Source of the DNA: Deinococcus ficus
GTDB taxonomy: Bacteria > Deinococcota > Deinococci > Deinococcales > Deinococcaceae
Direction of reading: 5' to 3'
DNA: 64,000 nt
Assembly (NCBI RefSeq): GCF_003444775.1
Contig: NZ_CP021082.1
Coordinates: 496,001-560,000 of the forward strand
Of the stretch, positions 33,901-42,073 are shown in pieces; position 1 is the first letter of the stretch, and each line of letters opens with the position of its first letter. Both the position numbers and the translations under genes were made by a program. The notes beneath the pieces were generated by a model. It was given only the letters and a program-made list of their open reading frames with translations. It did not search any database and was not told the origin of the DNA.

Positions 33901-34710
33901 GTGACGAACCCTGCCCCTGAGCCGACGGACCTGCACGCCGCCCGTGCGGACCTCCTGCAGACCCTCGACGACCTGCTCTCCGGCCCGCTGAACGTCCTGG
34001 GGTTCGTGTGGCTGGGTCTGCTGGTGTGGGAACTGCTCGGTCCGGTCCCCGCCTGGGTGAACCTGATCAGCAACGTGATCTGGGGCCTGTTCATCGTCGA
34101 TTTCCTGCTGTCGTTCACGCTCGCGCCCCACAAGGTCACGTTCCTGAGGCGCAACTGGCTGTCGGCCCTGAGCCTGCTCGTCCCGGCGGTGCGGTTCCTG
34201 CGGGTGTTCCGGGGCCTGCGGCTGCTGCGCACCGCGCGGCTCGCCCGCGGCACGCGCCTGTTCCAGATCCTCACGCGGCTCAACCGCGGCCTGAAGACCC
34301 TGCAGCGCACGCTCCGGCGCCGTCAGTTCGGGTTCGTGATGCTCGCGACCCTGCTGGTGACCCTCGCGGGCTCCGCCGGGCTGGCGTACTTCGAGGGCAC
34401 CGGGGGGAGCGCCCCGGGCAGTTACGGCGCGTGGGTGTACTGGACGGGCATGCTGCTGATGAGCCTGGGACCGGAACACTGGCCGCAGTCCGCCGAAGGC
34501 CGCACCCTGACGGCGCTGCTGGGTCTGTACGGGTTCACCGTCTTCGGGTACATCACGGCCGCCCTCGCCAGTGTGTTCGTCGGCGCCGATCAGAGCCGGC
34601 TGCCCGAGGCTGAGGAGGTCAACAACGCGGCCCTCCTGGCGGAGGTGACCGCCCTGCGCCAGGAACTGGCCCGGCTCAGCGCGGCGGTGCCCGACCCACA
34701 GGAGGACTGA
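33901..34710 (+). CDS. Voltage-gated-K-channel-like ion transporter with atypical pore motif
   Basis: This inner-membrane protein (269 aa, GTG start) has a six-helix plan. Helices lie at about 34-52 and 57-76, followed by an S4-like segment with regularly spaced arginines (RFLRVFRGLRLLRTARLARG, about 99-118), a helix at about 142-160, a pore loop, and a last helix at about 202-225. A coiled C-terminal tail follows (NNAALLAEVTALRQELARL). The pore loop reads WTGMLLMSLGPEHWP instead of TVGYG, so potassium selectivity is not assured. It lies alone; the next gene converges on it. The role may be osmotic or mechanosensing related, but this is not shown. Confidence 0.8.
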   Translation: MTNPAPEPTDLHAARADLLQTLDDLLSGPLNVLGFVWLGLLVWELLGPVPAWVNLISNVIWGLFIVDFLLSFTLAPHKVTFLRRNWLSALSLLVPAVRFLRVFRGLRLLRTARLARGTRLFQILTRLNRGLKTLQRTLRRRQFGFVMLATLLVTLAGSAGLAYFEGTGGSAPGSYGAWVYWTGMLLMSLGPEHWPQSAEGRTLTALLGLYGFTVFGYITAALASVFVGADQSRLPEAEEVNNAALLAEVTALRQELARLSAAVPDPQED

Positions 34711-34714
34711 GCCC

Positions 34715-37540
34715 TCAGGCCGGCGCCTGCGGAAGCGTGAAATAGAAGGTGCTTCCCTCCCCCGGCGTGGACTCCACCCAGAGCCGTCCGCCGTGGCGTT
34801 CCAGGATCTTCTTGCAGACCGCCAGGCCGATCCCGGTGCCTTCGTACACGTCCCGGCCATGCAGGCGCTGGAAGATCACGAAAATCTTGTCGAAGTACCT
34901 GGGGTCGATGCCGATCCCGTTGTCCTTCACCGCGAAGCGCCACATCCTGCCGTCTGCCTCGGCGGACACGTGCACGCGGGGCAGCACGTCCGCCCGGCGG
35001 TACTTGAGGCTGTTGCCAATCAGGTTCTGTAGCAGCTGGTCAAGCTGCTGGCGGTCGGCCAGCACCAGCGGCAGGTCGGAGCGCGTGATCTGCGCCTGCT
35101 CGTTTCCGGGAACCGCGCTGAGCCGGTGCAGCACCGTGTCGAACACCCGGCGGCTGTCCACGGGCTGGACGGCCAGCTGCTGGGTGTGCAGGCGGGAAAA
35201 GGCCAGCAGGTCGTCCACGAGGTTTTTCATGTGCTCGCCGCTGTCGATGATGTGACGCAGGTACAGCTGTCCGCGCTCGTCGAGCTGCTCACCATTCCGG
35301 CGGCTGATCATGCTGGCGAAACTCGTGACGGCCCGGATCGGCGCCTGCAGATCGTGGGAGGCCACGTACGCGAACTGCTCAAGTTCGGCGTTGCTGCGGG
35401 CCAGTTCGGCGTTGCTGCTCTCGAGCTGCTCGGTGCGCTGCGCGAGAAGCGCCACGCTCTCCGCGCGTTCCAGCGCGAGCCCGAGGCTGCCCACGACCGT
35501 TTCCAGGACGACCCGGTCTGTGGACGTCCAGGGCCGGCCCTGGAACAGCACCATCACCAGCACGCCGACCACCTCGTCCCGCACCACAACCGGCAGGGAC
35601 GCGGCCGTGCTGACGTGGGTCACGAGTTCAGGCGGCGTGTCGCTGCCGCGGGCGTACTGGTCCTGGTAGTACGGGGCGCGGCTCTGCCAGGGGACGTCCA
35701 CGGTGGGCGTCAGGCCGATCAGCGGGCCAGCGTCGATGAACGCCTGCAGATCGCGGTGGCCCACGTCGCCCACCTGCACCCGGTTGCGCCAGCGGCCGGC
35801 GTCGGGCGTGTAGTACAGGGCGTACCCGGCGGGCAGCAGGGACAGCATGACCTCCTGGGCCCGCCGCACGATCACCAGCGGGTCACGCTGCGTCGCGAGG
35901 TCGCGAGTGAGGTGCGCGAAGCCCTCCAGAACGGCGTTCTGCGCCTGAAGGCGGGAGGTGACCTCGGCGCGTTCCAGGGCGAGTTCCAGGCTCCGGCCCA
36001 CGGACCGCACGATGGCCTGCTCCCGGTCCGTCCACACCCGGGCGTCCTGCGTGCCGACCGCGAGCATGCCGCGCAGCCCTCCAGGTGTGCTGACAGGCGT
36101 GAGGGCGACTGCGCCGTACGAGGCCGTGCTGGACAGGGAGTTGGCGTCCGCCTCCCAGCCGTCGATGAACACGGGCGCCCCCGACTGCACCGCCCGGGCG
36201 AAATCGGGGGCGTCTTCGGGCACCCCCGCCTGAATCTGGGCCACCACGTGGGGGAGGATGTCCTCGGACCACACCCGGGCCTTCCACAGCCCGCTCTCAC
36301 GTTCGTAGTACGCGACGCTGACGTGCGCGAGGCTCGCCCGGATCACCCCGGCCGCCTGCTGGACGAGGGCCAGCACGTCGGTCTGGGTGCCGACCGCCTC
36401 GTGAAAGGCGACGAAGCCGTCCAGGGCGTTGACCTGATCCTGGAGCTGCCGGGCCGCGACCTCCAGCTGCTGCGTGCGGTCGTTCACGCGCCGTTCCAGG
36501 CCGTCGTTCAGCGCCCGGAGGTCCCGCTCCACCTGCTCGCGGCGCCGCAGCTCCTCCTGGGCCACGTCGTACAGGCGCGCGTTCTCCACCCGGGCGGCGG
36601 CCACCAGCGCCAGCTGCACGAGCACGTCCTGGTCCTCCGCGGTGAAGTCTCCCGTGAACCGGTCCGAGAGCTGAATCAGCCCGATGTTCTGCCCGTCCCG
36701 GCCCACCAGCGGCACGGCCAGCCAGCCGCGCATCGGCGGATGGGCCTGTGCGTGCGGCCCGAAAGCCCGCCAGCGGGGATGGGCCTCAAGCTCCGCCTGA
36801 CTCAGGCGCAGCGGCGTGTTTCCCTGGCAGACCAGGGCGTAGATGCCGCTGCCGTCCGGCGGGACGGCATATGACTGCCAGGGCGCGTACTTGTCACTCA
36901 TGGACACCGCCGTGACCGCCTGCGCCCAGTCGGCGCTGACCGTCAGGCTGGTGACTGCCTGGTGCGCGCCGATGAGGGCCCGGGCCTCCTCCGTAATCAC
37001 GTCCAGCGTCGCCTGCAGCCCCTGAATCTCATTGATGCGCACGGCCGCCTGCGCCAGGTGCCGCAGGCGGCTGCTTTCATTTCCATGGGACCGCCGGCTG
37101 AGGTGAGCGGCGAGGTGGTCCGTCAAGGTCTGCAGTGCGAGCCGCTGTTCCCTGGTGACGGCGTGCGCGCCAGGCACTTCCACCACCAGCGCGGCATGCA
37201 CCTCCCCCGTTCCCCTGAACGGAAAGAGCAGCAGTCCTTCATCGAACAGACCCGGCTCGGGGTGGACGCTGCGAGGCGCGTGTCGCTGCAGGGTCCTGTG
37301 CACCGCGCCGCGGCGCTCCTCCCGCGCGCGCCGCCAGGCCCCGCTGGACACCTGCAGGTCAGGAAGGCCGTCGTCCGGGCCGGCAAACCACACCTCCCCG
37401 CTGGCGCCGGGCAGCAGGTCCAGGGCCTGCCCGAGGGCCGCGTCCAGCAGGCTTTCCGACGAGTGGGGGGCGCCCGCCGTCTCGAATGCCTCGGTGAGGC
37501 GCTTCAGCCAGACGTCGGGCAGAGTGGGAAAACCGGACAT
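34715..37540 (-). CDS. Large multi-GAF sensor histidine kinase (phytochrome-like C-terminus, soluble)
   Basis: This cytoplasmic sensor kinase has 941 aa from ATG 37540 (TATGCT ends 7 bases before it, so the transcript may be leaderless). It has four predicted GAF-type modules at about 20-165, 180-335, 385-540 and 560-705, joined by coiled coils (VAQEELRRREQVERDLRALND and QLESSNAELARSNAELEQ, in parts). The HisKA H-box is FAYVASHDLQAPIRAV (about 722-737), followed by the HATPase domain with N-box QLLQNLIGNSLKYRR, DNGIGIDPRYFDKIF and GTGIGLAVCKKI. The chromophore Cys of phytochromes is not evident, so it may bind another ligand. No response regulator is adjacent. Confidence 0.9.
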   Translation of the reverse strand: MSGFPTLPDVWLKRLTEAFETAGAPHSSESLLDAALGQALDLLPGASGEVWFAGPDDGLPDLQVSSGAWRRAREERRGAVHRTLQRHAPRSVHPEPGLFDEGLLLFPFRGTGEVHAALVVEVPGAHAVTREQRLALQTLTDHLAAHLSRRSHGNESSRLRHLAQAAVRINEIQGLQATLDVITEEARALIGAHQAVTSLTVSADWAQAVTAVSMSDKYAPWQSYAVPPDGSGIYALVCQGNTPLRLSQAELEAHPRWRAFGPHAQAHPPMRGWLAVPLVGRDGQNIGLIQLSDRFTGDFTAEDQDVLVQLALVAAARVENARLYDVAQEELRRREQVERDLRALNDGLERRVNDRTQQLEVAARQLQDQVNALDGFVAFHEAVGTQTDVLALVQQAAGVIRASLAHVSVAYYERESGLWKARVWSEDILPHVVAQIQAGVPEDAPDFARAVQSGAPVFIDGWEADANSLSSTASYGAVALTPVSTPGGLRGMLAVGTQDARVWTDREQAIVRSVGRSLELALERAEVTSRLQAQNAVLEGFAHLTRDLATQRDPLVIVRRAQEVMLSLLPAGYALYYTPDAGRWRNRVQVGDVGHRDLQAFIDAGPLIGLTPTVDVPWQSRAPYYQDQYARGSDTPPELVTHVSTAASLPVVVRDEVVGVLVMVLFQGRPWTSTDRVVLETVVGSLGLALERAESVALLAQRTEQLESSNAELARSNAELEQFAYVASHDLQAPIRAVTSFASMISRRNGEQLDERGQLYLRHIIDSGEHMKNLVDDLLAFSRLHTQQLAVQPVDSRRVFDTVLHRLSAVPGNEQAQITRSDLPLVLADRQQLDQLLQNLIGNSLKYRRADVLPRVHVSAEADGRMWRFAVKDNGIGIDPRYFDKIFVIFQRLHGRDVYEGTGIGLAVCKKILERHGGRLWVESTPGEGSTFYFTLPQAPA

Positions 37541-37630
37541 TCGAGCAGCATAGACGCCCTCAGGCACAGGGCGTCTTCCGGTGTTGATCATCAAGTGTTC
37601 CGCCCCGCGCCGGCCGGCTCGCCTCACGAA

Positions 37631-38884
37631 CTACCGCGCCGGGGGTGTGGCCTGGTCGCCAGTGATCCAGGCCACGGCCCGGTCGGTCAGGCGGTCCAGG
37701 GCGCGGACGCTGAGCAGCAGGTCCGCTTCGCCGGTGTCCTCGGCGGCGTTGTGACTCAGCCCGCCCAGGCTCTGCACGAACAGCATTCCTGTGGGAATGC
37801 CGGCCAGCGCGACCTGCGCCGCGTCGTGCAGCGGACCGCTCGGCAGCCGGGTCGCTCCAGGCGTCACGTCCAGAATGGCCTGCTCGCCCGCGGCGATCAG
37901 GTCCGGGTGGAACGGCACCGGCCCGATCCGGAACAGCTCCGACACCGTGAGCGTGCACCCGCCCTCCTCGCAGGACCGCGCCAGATGAGCCTGGGCCTCG
38001 GTCCACAGGGCCGCGAGACCGGCGGGATCCAGGTGCCGCTGGTCCAGTGTGAACTCGCAGGTTTCGACCACGCTGGTGGGAATGCCGGGCGCTGTCGTGA
38101 CGCTGCCGATGGTACTGACGCCGCCGTGCCGCTCGGTCATGGCGTAGATCTCCTGACTGAGCCGGCCCAGCACCAGCAGGGCGTCCTGGCGGGCGTCCAT
38201 GGGGGTGCTGCCCGCGTGCGCGGCGCGGCCGGTCACCGTGATCCGGTGCCGTTCCACGCCGCAGGTTCCCAGCACCACCCCGAGGGGAAGGCCCTGGCGT
38301 TCCAGCACAGGCCCCTGCTCGATGTGCAGTTCCAGGTACGCTGCCGCGTGCTGGCGCGCTCCCCCGGCTTCCAGCGCCCGGTCCAGGTCGATGCCGCTTT
38401 CCTGCAGCGCGGCGCGCATGCTCACGCCGTCCCGGTCGGTAAGCCGGCCGGCGCGGTCCGGGGCGAGCTGGCCACTCAGCGCGCTGGAGCCGTACAGGCT
38501 GTGTCCGAACCGGCCTTCCTCGTCCGCCCAGTCGACCAGCCGCACCGTCACCGGGGGACGGCCGGCGTACTGGTGGCTCAGGCGCCGCAGCACGGCCAGG
38601 CCGGCGAAGACGTTCAGGCAGCCGTCCAGCCAGCCGCCGTTCGGGACGCTGTCCAGGTGCCCGCCGATCCAGAGTTCCTGCCTGGACTCGCCGGGCAGGG
38701 TGACCCAGAGGTTCCCGGCCGGGTCGGTGGACACCGTGACCGGCAGGTCTTCGAGCTGCGCGCGCAGGTAGCCCCGGGCGGCATGCCAGGGCGCGGTGTA
38801 CGCCACGCGCTGCGCGCCGTGCCGGTCGGCTGTCCGGGCCTGCAGTTCCCGTAGTTCGGTCAGGGTGCGGTGCGGGTCAAGCAT
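37631..38884 (-). CDS. M20-family amidase, N-carbamoyl-amino-acid hydrolase/allantoate amidohydrolase type
   Basis: This metal-dependent hydrolase has 417 aa. Signatures of the hydantoinase/carbamoylase subfamily are IGGHLDSVPNGGWLDGCLNV (metal ligands His and Asp), WADEEGRFGHSLYGSSALSG (catalytic and metal Glu pair), LELHIEQGPVLE, GTCGVERHRITVTGRAAHAGSTPMD in parts (GRAAHAGSTPMD), and SLGGLSHNAAEDT with the last His ligand. It would hydrolyse N-carbamoyl or ureido compounds. Its ATG overlaps the end of the diaminopropionate lyase gene by 8 bases, so the two are co-transcribed. Confidence 0.88.
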   Translation of the reverse strand: MLDPHRTLTELRELQARTADRHGAQRVAYTAPWHAARGYLRAQLEDLPVTVSTDPAGNLWVTLPGESRQELWIGGHLDSVPNGGWLDGCLNVFAGLAVLRRLSHQYAGRPPVTVRLVDWADEEGRFGHSLYGSSALSGQLAPDRAGRLTDRDGVSMRAALQESGIDLDRALEAGGARQHAAAYLELHIEQGPVLERQGLPLGVVLGTCGVERHRITVTGRAAHAGSTPMDARQDALLVLGRLSQEIYAMTERHGGVSTIGSVTTAPGIPTSVVETCEFTLDQRHLDPAGLAALWTEAQAHLARSCEEGGCTLTVSELFRIGPVPFHPDLIAAGEQAILDVTPGATRLPSGPLHDAAQVALAGIPTGMLFVQSLGGLSHNAAEDTGEADLLLSVRALDRLTDRAVAWITGDQATPPAR

Positions 38885-40034
38885 GGCCGGCGCTCCGGCC
38901 CGTGACGCGCGTGTAGGCCGCCGGATCGGTCGCCCCCTCGGTGGACAGCACCAGGACGCTGCTGTCCGGCGTCACATTCAGCGCCGCCCGGGCGAAGGCC
39001 GCGCCCGGGCCGCTCAGGAGCGCCAGCAGCCCGCCGGCCCCGGCCGCGCCGCTCTCGCCGGAGACCACGCCGTCCGCGGCAAGGTGCCGCATCGCCTCTT
39101 CCGTCAGGGCGTCGGGGATGGCGACGGCGGCGCTCAGGCCGCGCTGCAGGGTGGGCCACGCGAGGGGCGAGGTGTTGCCGCAGTTCAGGCCCGCCATGAT
39201 CGACGGGTGCGGTCCCGGCACCTCGGTGAGCTGCCCGGCCTGCAGAGAGCGCAGCACGCACGCGGCCTGCGTGGGTTCCACGCCCACCACCCGGGTGTCC
39301 CGGCCGGGGGCGCGGTAGTGCTGCACCGCCGCCATCGCCAGGGACCCGACCCCCATCTGCGCGGCGACAAGGTCGGGGCCAGGAGCGCCCACCGCCGAGA
39401 GCTGCCGGTCGATCTCCTGGAAGATCGTGCCGTAGCCCTCCACCACCCAGCCCGGCACCCGGGTGTACCCGGCCCAGGCGGTGTCGCTGATGACCAGGCG
39501 GCGGTTCCCGGCGAGCCCCGCGGCGGCCTTGACCGCGTCGTCGTAGCTGCCGCGCACCACCTCGACCGCCGCACCTTCGGCCTCGATGGCCGCGATGCGG
39601 GCAGGCACCATATCGTGCGGCACCAGGATGTGGGCGCTCAGGCCCAGCCAGCGGGCCATGCGCGCCACCGCCCGGCCGTGGTTGCCGTCGGTGGCCGTGA
39701 CCAGCTGCAGCGGCCCGTGCCCCTGGAGCTGAGCGGCCACCTCCCCCAGCGTCTGCCAGGCGCCGAAGGGGCCGAAGCGCGCCTCAAGTTCGCGGTACAC
39801 CGCCCAGGACGCCCCGAGGATCTTGTAGGCCGGCAGGCCCAGGCGGGCGGCTTCGTCCTTGACCCACACGTCCCGCACCCCGAGCGCCGCCGCGAGACCA
39901 GGCGCCCGGACGAGCGGCGTGGGGGCGTAGCCGGGCAGGCGCTCGTGGAAGGCGAGGAGCTGGGGGTCGGTCGGGGCGGAGACCGTCTCGGCCGGTCCGG
40001 GCTTGAAGTAGGTGGGGAGCTCAGGGGTCATCAT
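38877..40034 (-). CDS. dpaL: Diaminopropionate ammonia-lyase (PLP-dependent)
   Basis: This cytoplasmic fold-type II PLP enzyme (385 aa) splits 2,3-diaminopropionate into pyruvate and ammonia. The Schiff-base Lys lies in LPAYKILGASWA (about 70). The cofactor phosphate loop is near GVGSLAM, and VTATDGNHGRAVARMA, IMAGLNCGNTSPLAWP and GESGAAGAGGLLAL match the YgeX/DpaL family, which distinguishes it from threonine dehydratase. AAGGAAGCCGCC precedes two ATG codons. The flanking M20 genes suggest that the substrate is released from an N-acyl or N-carbamoyl precursor, as in the yge cluster of E. coli where YgeX and YgeY are neighbours. Confidence 0.88.
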   Translation of the reverse strand: MMTPELPTYFKPGPAETVSAPTDPQLLAFHERLPGYAPTPLVRAPGLAAALGVRDVWVKDEAARLGLPAYKILGASWAVYRELEARFGPFGAWQTLGEVAAQLQGHGPLQLVTATDGNHGRAVARMARWLGLSAHILVPHDMVPARIAAIEAEGAAVEVVRGSYDDAVKAAAGLAGNRRLVISDTAWAGYTRVPGWVVEGYGTIFQEIDRQLSAVGAPGPDLVAAQMGVGSLAMAAVQHYRAPGRDTRVVGVEPTQAACVLRSLQAGQLTEVPGPHPSIMAGLNCGNTSPLAWPTLQRGLSAAVAIPDALTEEAMRHLAADGVVSGESGAAGAGGLLALLSGPGAAFARAALNVTPDSSVLVLSTEGATDPAAYTRVTGRSAGHA

Positions 40035-40052
40035 GGCGGCTTCCTTAGGGGT

Positions 40053-41186
40053 TCAGGCGCAGAACGCCCGGAGGGTGGCGGTGAGGGTCTGGCGGCACTG
40101 CTCCACGGACGCGAGCTCCACCCATTCCTCGGTGGCGTGCGCGCCCCCGCCCCGCGGACCGAACACGACCGTGGGAATCCCGGCCGCGGCGAGGAAGGCC
40201 GAGTCCATCCAGAAGCTCTGCCCGATCACGGCCGGGGGCGCGCCGAGCACCCCCTCCGCGGCCCGCCCCAGGGTCTGCACGATGGGCGCGTCCACGGCGA
40301 TGCCGAACGGGTCGCGCGCCAGGGTGAGGCGGTGCTCGGCGCGGAACTGCGGGTCCGCGCCCAGGCGGGCAAGCCGCGCCTCGATCTCCTGGGCCGTCTG
40401 CGCGGGCGTCTCGCCGGGCAGGGTGCGGCGCTCCACGAGGAGGGTGCAGCGTTCCGGGTAGCTGGAGAGCTCCTGTCCGCCGCTGATCAGGGACGCGTGG
40501 AGGCTGCCGTGCCCCAGCAGCGGGTGGGCGTCCCGGGTGGCGAGCTCGCGGCCCAGCGCCTCCAGCTCCCCGAGCACCCGGCCCATGTGCGCGATGGCGT
40601 CCACGCCGAGGTCGGGCCGGGAGCCGTGCGCGGCGCGGCCGTGGGTGGTGATCTCATGCCACGTGAAGCCCTTGTGGGCGACGGAGACGCCCAGCTCGGT
40701 GGGTTCGGTGACGATGGCGGCGTCGGCGGTGACGTGCTCCAGCACCGCCTGCATGCCGAGGCTGGCGTGCTCCTCGTCGGCCACGGCAGTGAGGACCACG
40801 TCCCCCCGCAGCGCGGACCGGCTGGCGTCCTCAAGGGCCAGGAGGCTGGCGGCGAGGCCGGCTTTCATGTCGTAGGCGCCGCGCCCGTAGAGGCGGCCGT
40901 CCCGGACGACGGGTTCGAAGGGCGCGTCCATGCCCTCGGTGCCGACCGTGTCGAGGTGCGCGCACAGCAGCAGGGAACGCCCGCCTCCGGTCCCGCGGAC
41001 CCGGGCGACGACGCTCGCCCGGCCGGGAGCGGCTTCGATCAGCTCGGCGGGGATGCCGCGCGTGGCCAGCCACGCCACCACGAACTGCGCGATCCGAATC
41101 TCGCCTGCGCCTCCAGGCACCAGGGACGGGTTGGTGGAGTCCAGGCGGACGAGGGCAGCCAGCAGGTCAGTCAGGGTCTCGGGCAC
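40053..41186 (-). CDS. M20-family deacetylase/peptidase (ArgE/DapE, YgeY-like)
   Basis: This cytoplasmic metallo-hydrolase has 377 aa with a GTG start at 41186. Metal-site motifs are LLLCAHLDTVG (His and Asp), GRGAYDMKAGLAASL (bridging Asp), VLTAVADEEHASLGMQ (Glu pair), and the C-terminal PTVVFGPRGGGAHATEEWVEL with the last His. The dimerisation domain spans about 165-285. The start codon is 20 bases from the divergent GntR start, so little room exists for an RNA leader. It is the first gene of the dpaL operon. The substrate is unknown; N-acetylated or peptide-bound diamino acids are plausible. Confidence 0.9.
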   Translation of the reverse strand: MPETLTDLLAALVRLDSTNPSLVPGGAGEIRIAQFVVAWLATRGIPAELIEAAPGRASVVARVRGTGGGRSLLLCAHLDTVGTEGMDAPFEPVVRDGRLYGRGAYDMKAGLAASLLALEDASRSALRGDVVLTAVADEEHASLGMQAVLEHVTADAAIVTEPTELGVSVAHKGFTWHEITTHGRAAHGSRPDLGVDAIAHMGRVLGELEALGRELATRDAHPLLGHGSLHASLISGGQELSSYPERCTLLVERRTLPGETPAQTAQEIEARLARLGADPQFRAEHRLTLARDPFGIAVDAPIVQTLGRAAEGVLGAPPAVIGQSFWMDSAFLAAAGIPTVVFGPRGGGAHATEEWVELASVEQCRQTLTATLRAFCA

Positions 41187-41188
41187 AG

Positions 41189-41205
41189 TGATATATTACA
41201 TATCA
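41189..41205. promoter_or_regulatory. Operator and overlapping divergent -10 boxes in a 20-base intergenic gap
   Basis: TGATAT (41189-41194) and ATATCA (41200-41205) are inverted around ATTAC. On the plus strand TATATT (41192-41197) and on the minus strand TAATAT can serve as -10 boxes, placing both transcript starts at or next to the start codons. One palindrome could therefore control both genes. Confidence 0.65.
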
Positions 41206-41206
41206 G

Positions 41207-41875
41207 ATGCCCCTGCCTTCCGCCATCCCGAAACGGCCGCGCGCCCTGGCCCGCGAGGACGTCTACCACCACCTCAGCACCTGGATCATCGACGGCACCC
41301 TGCAACCCGAAGAACCGCTGCGGGACCTCGACATCGCTGAGCGCCTCGGCGTCAGCCGCACGCCCGTGCGCGAGGCCCTGCGCCGCCTGGAAGACGAAGG
41401 GCTCGTCGAAACCGCGCTGAACCGTTGGACGCGCGTCTCACCCCTCAGCCTCGTTCAGGCCACGGCCCTCTACCCGGTCGTCGAGGCCCTGGAAGTCCTC
41501 GCGCTGCGCCTCGCCGCCACCACCCTCACCGCCTCCGACCACGCCCGACTGCACACACTCAACACCCGCCTCACCCTGGCCCTTCAGGCCCGCGACGCCG
41601 GCGCCGCCGTGGACGCCGACACCGCCTTCCACGACCTCTGGATCACGAAGGCCGGCAACCCGGAACTTCAGCGGACCCTCGAGGGCTTGAAACGCAAGCT
41701 CCGGCGCATCGAACGCGCCTACTTCGATGCCAGCAGCGCCGGCGAGGCCTCCGTCGCCGAGCACACCGCCATCACCCACGCCCTTGAAGCCGGCGACCTC
41801 GACCGGGCCCTCCAGGCCCTCCAGGCGAACTGGCAGGGCAGCCTGCAGCGGCTGCACGCGCGGGCCGAGCGGTAA
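41207..41875 (+). CDS. GntR-family (FCD) regulator of the dpaL operon
   Basis: This regulator has 222 aa. The winged helix spans about 12-75 and includes DLDIAERLGVSRTPVREALRRLEDEGLVE in parts (DIAERLGVSRTPVREAL). The FCD domain follows (about 80-215), with metal-type ligands in FHDLWITKAGN and EHTAITHALEAGD. It is divergent from the M20-dpaL-M20 operon, with a 20-base gap that is almost entirely a palindrome. It is the probable local regulator; the ligand is likely an intermediate of the pathway. Confidence 0.9.
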   Translation: MPLPSAIPKRPRALAREDVYHHLSTWIIDGTLQPEEPLRDLDIAERLGVSRTPVREALRRLEDEGLVETALNRWTRVSPLSLVQATALYPVVEALEVLALRLAATTLTASDHARLHTLNTRLTLALQARDAGAAVDADTAFHDLWITKAGNPELQRTLEGLKRKLRRIERAYFDASSAGEASVAEHTAITHALEAGDLDRALQALQANWQGSLQRLHARAER

Positions 41876-42073
41876 CCGCAGCACTTCCAGTTGCCGGGAG
41901 TTCACCCTGCCATGATCGACTCCGTGAATCACGCACCCTGCCGGAGGAGCCACGGGGCCCACTGCAGGACAGATGCCGGGGCTGTCATGCTCACCTGAAT
42001 ACCCCGATGCCCGCAGCGGCCACCCTGAGTCGCCCGTCCCTTCCTTTCCGCCCCCTGCCCGAGGCCTGATGCC

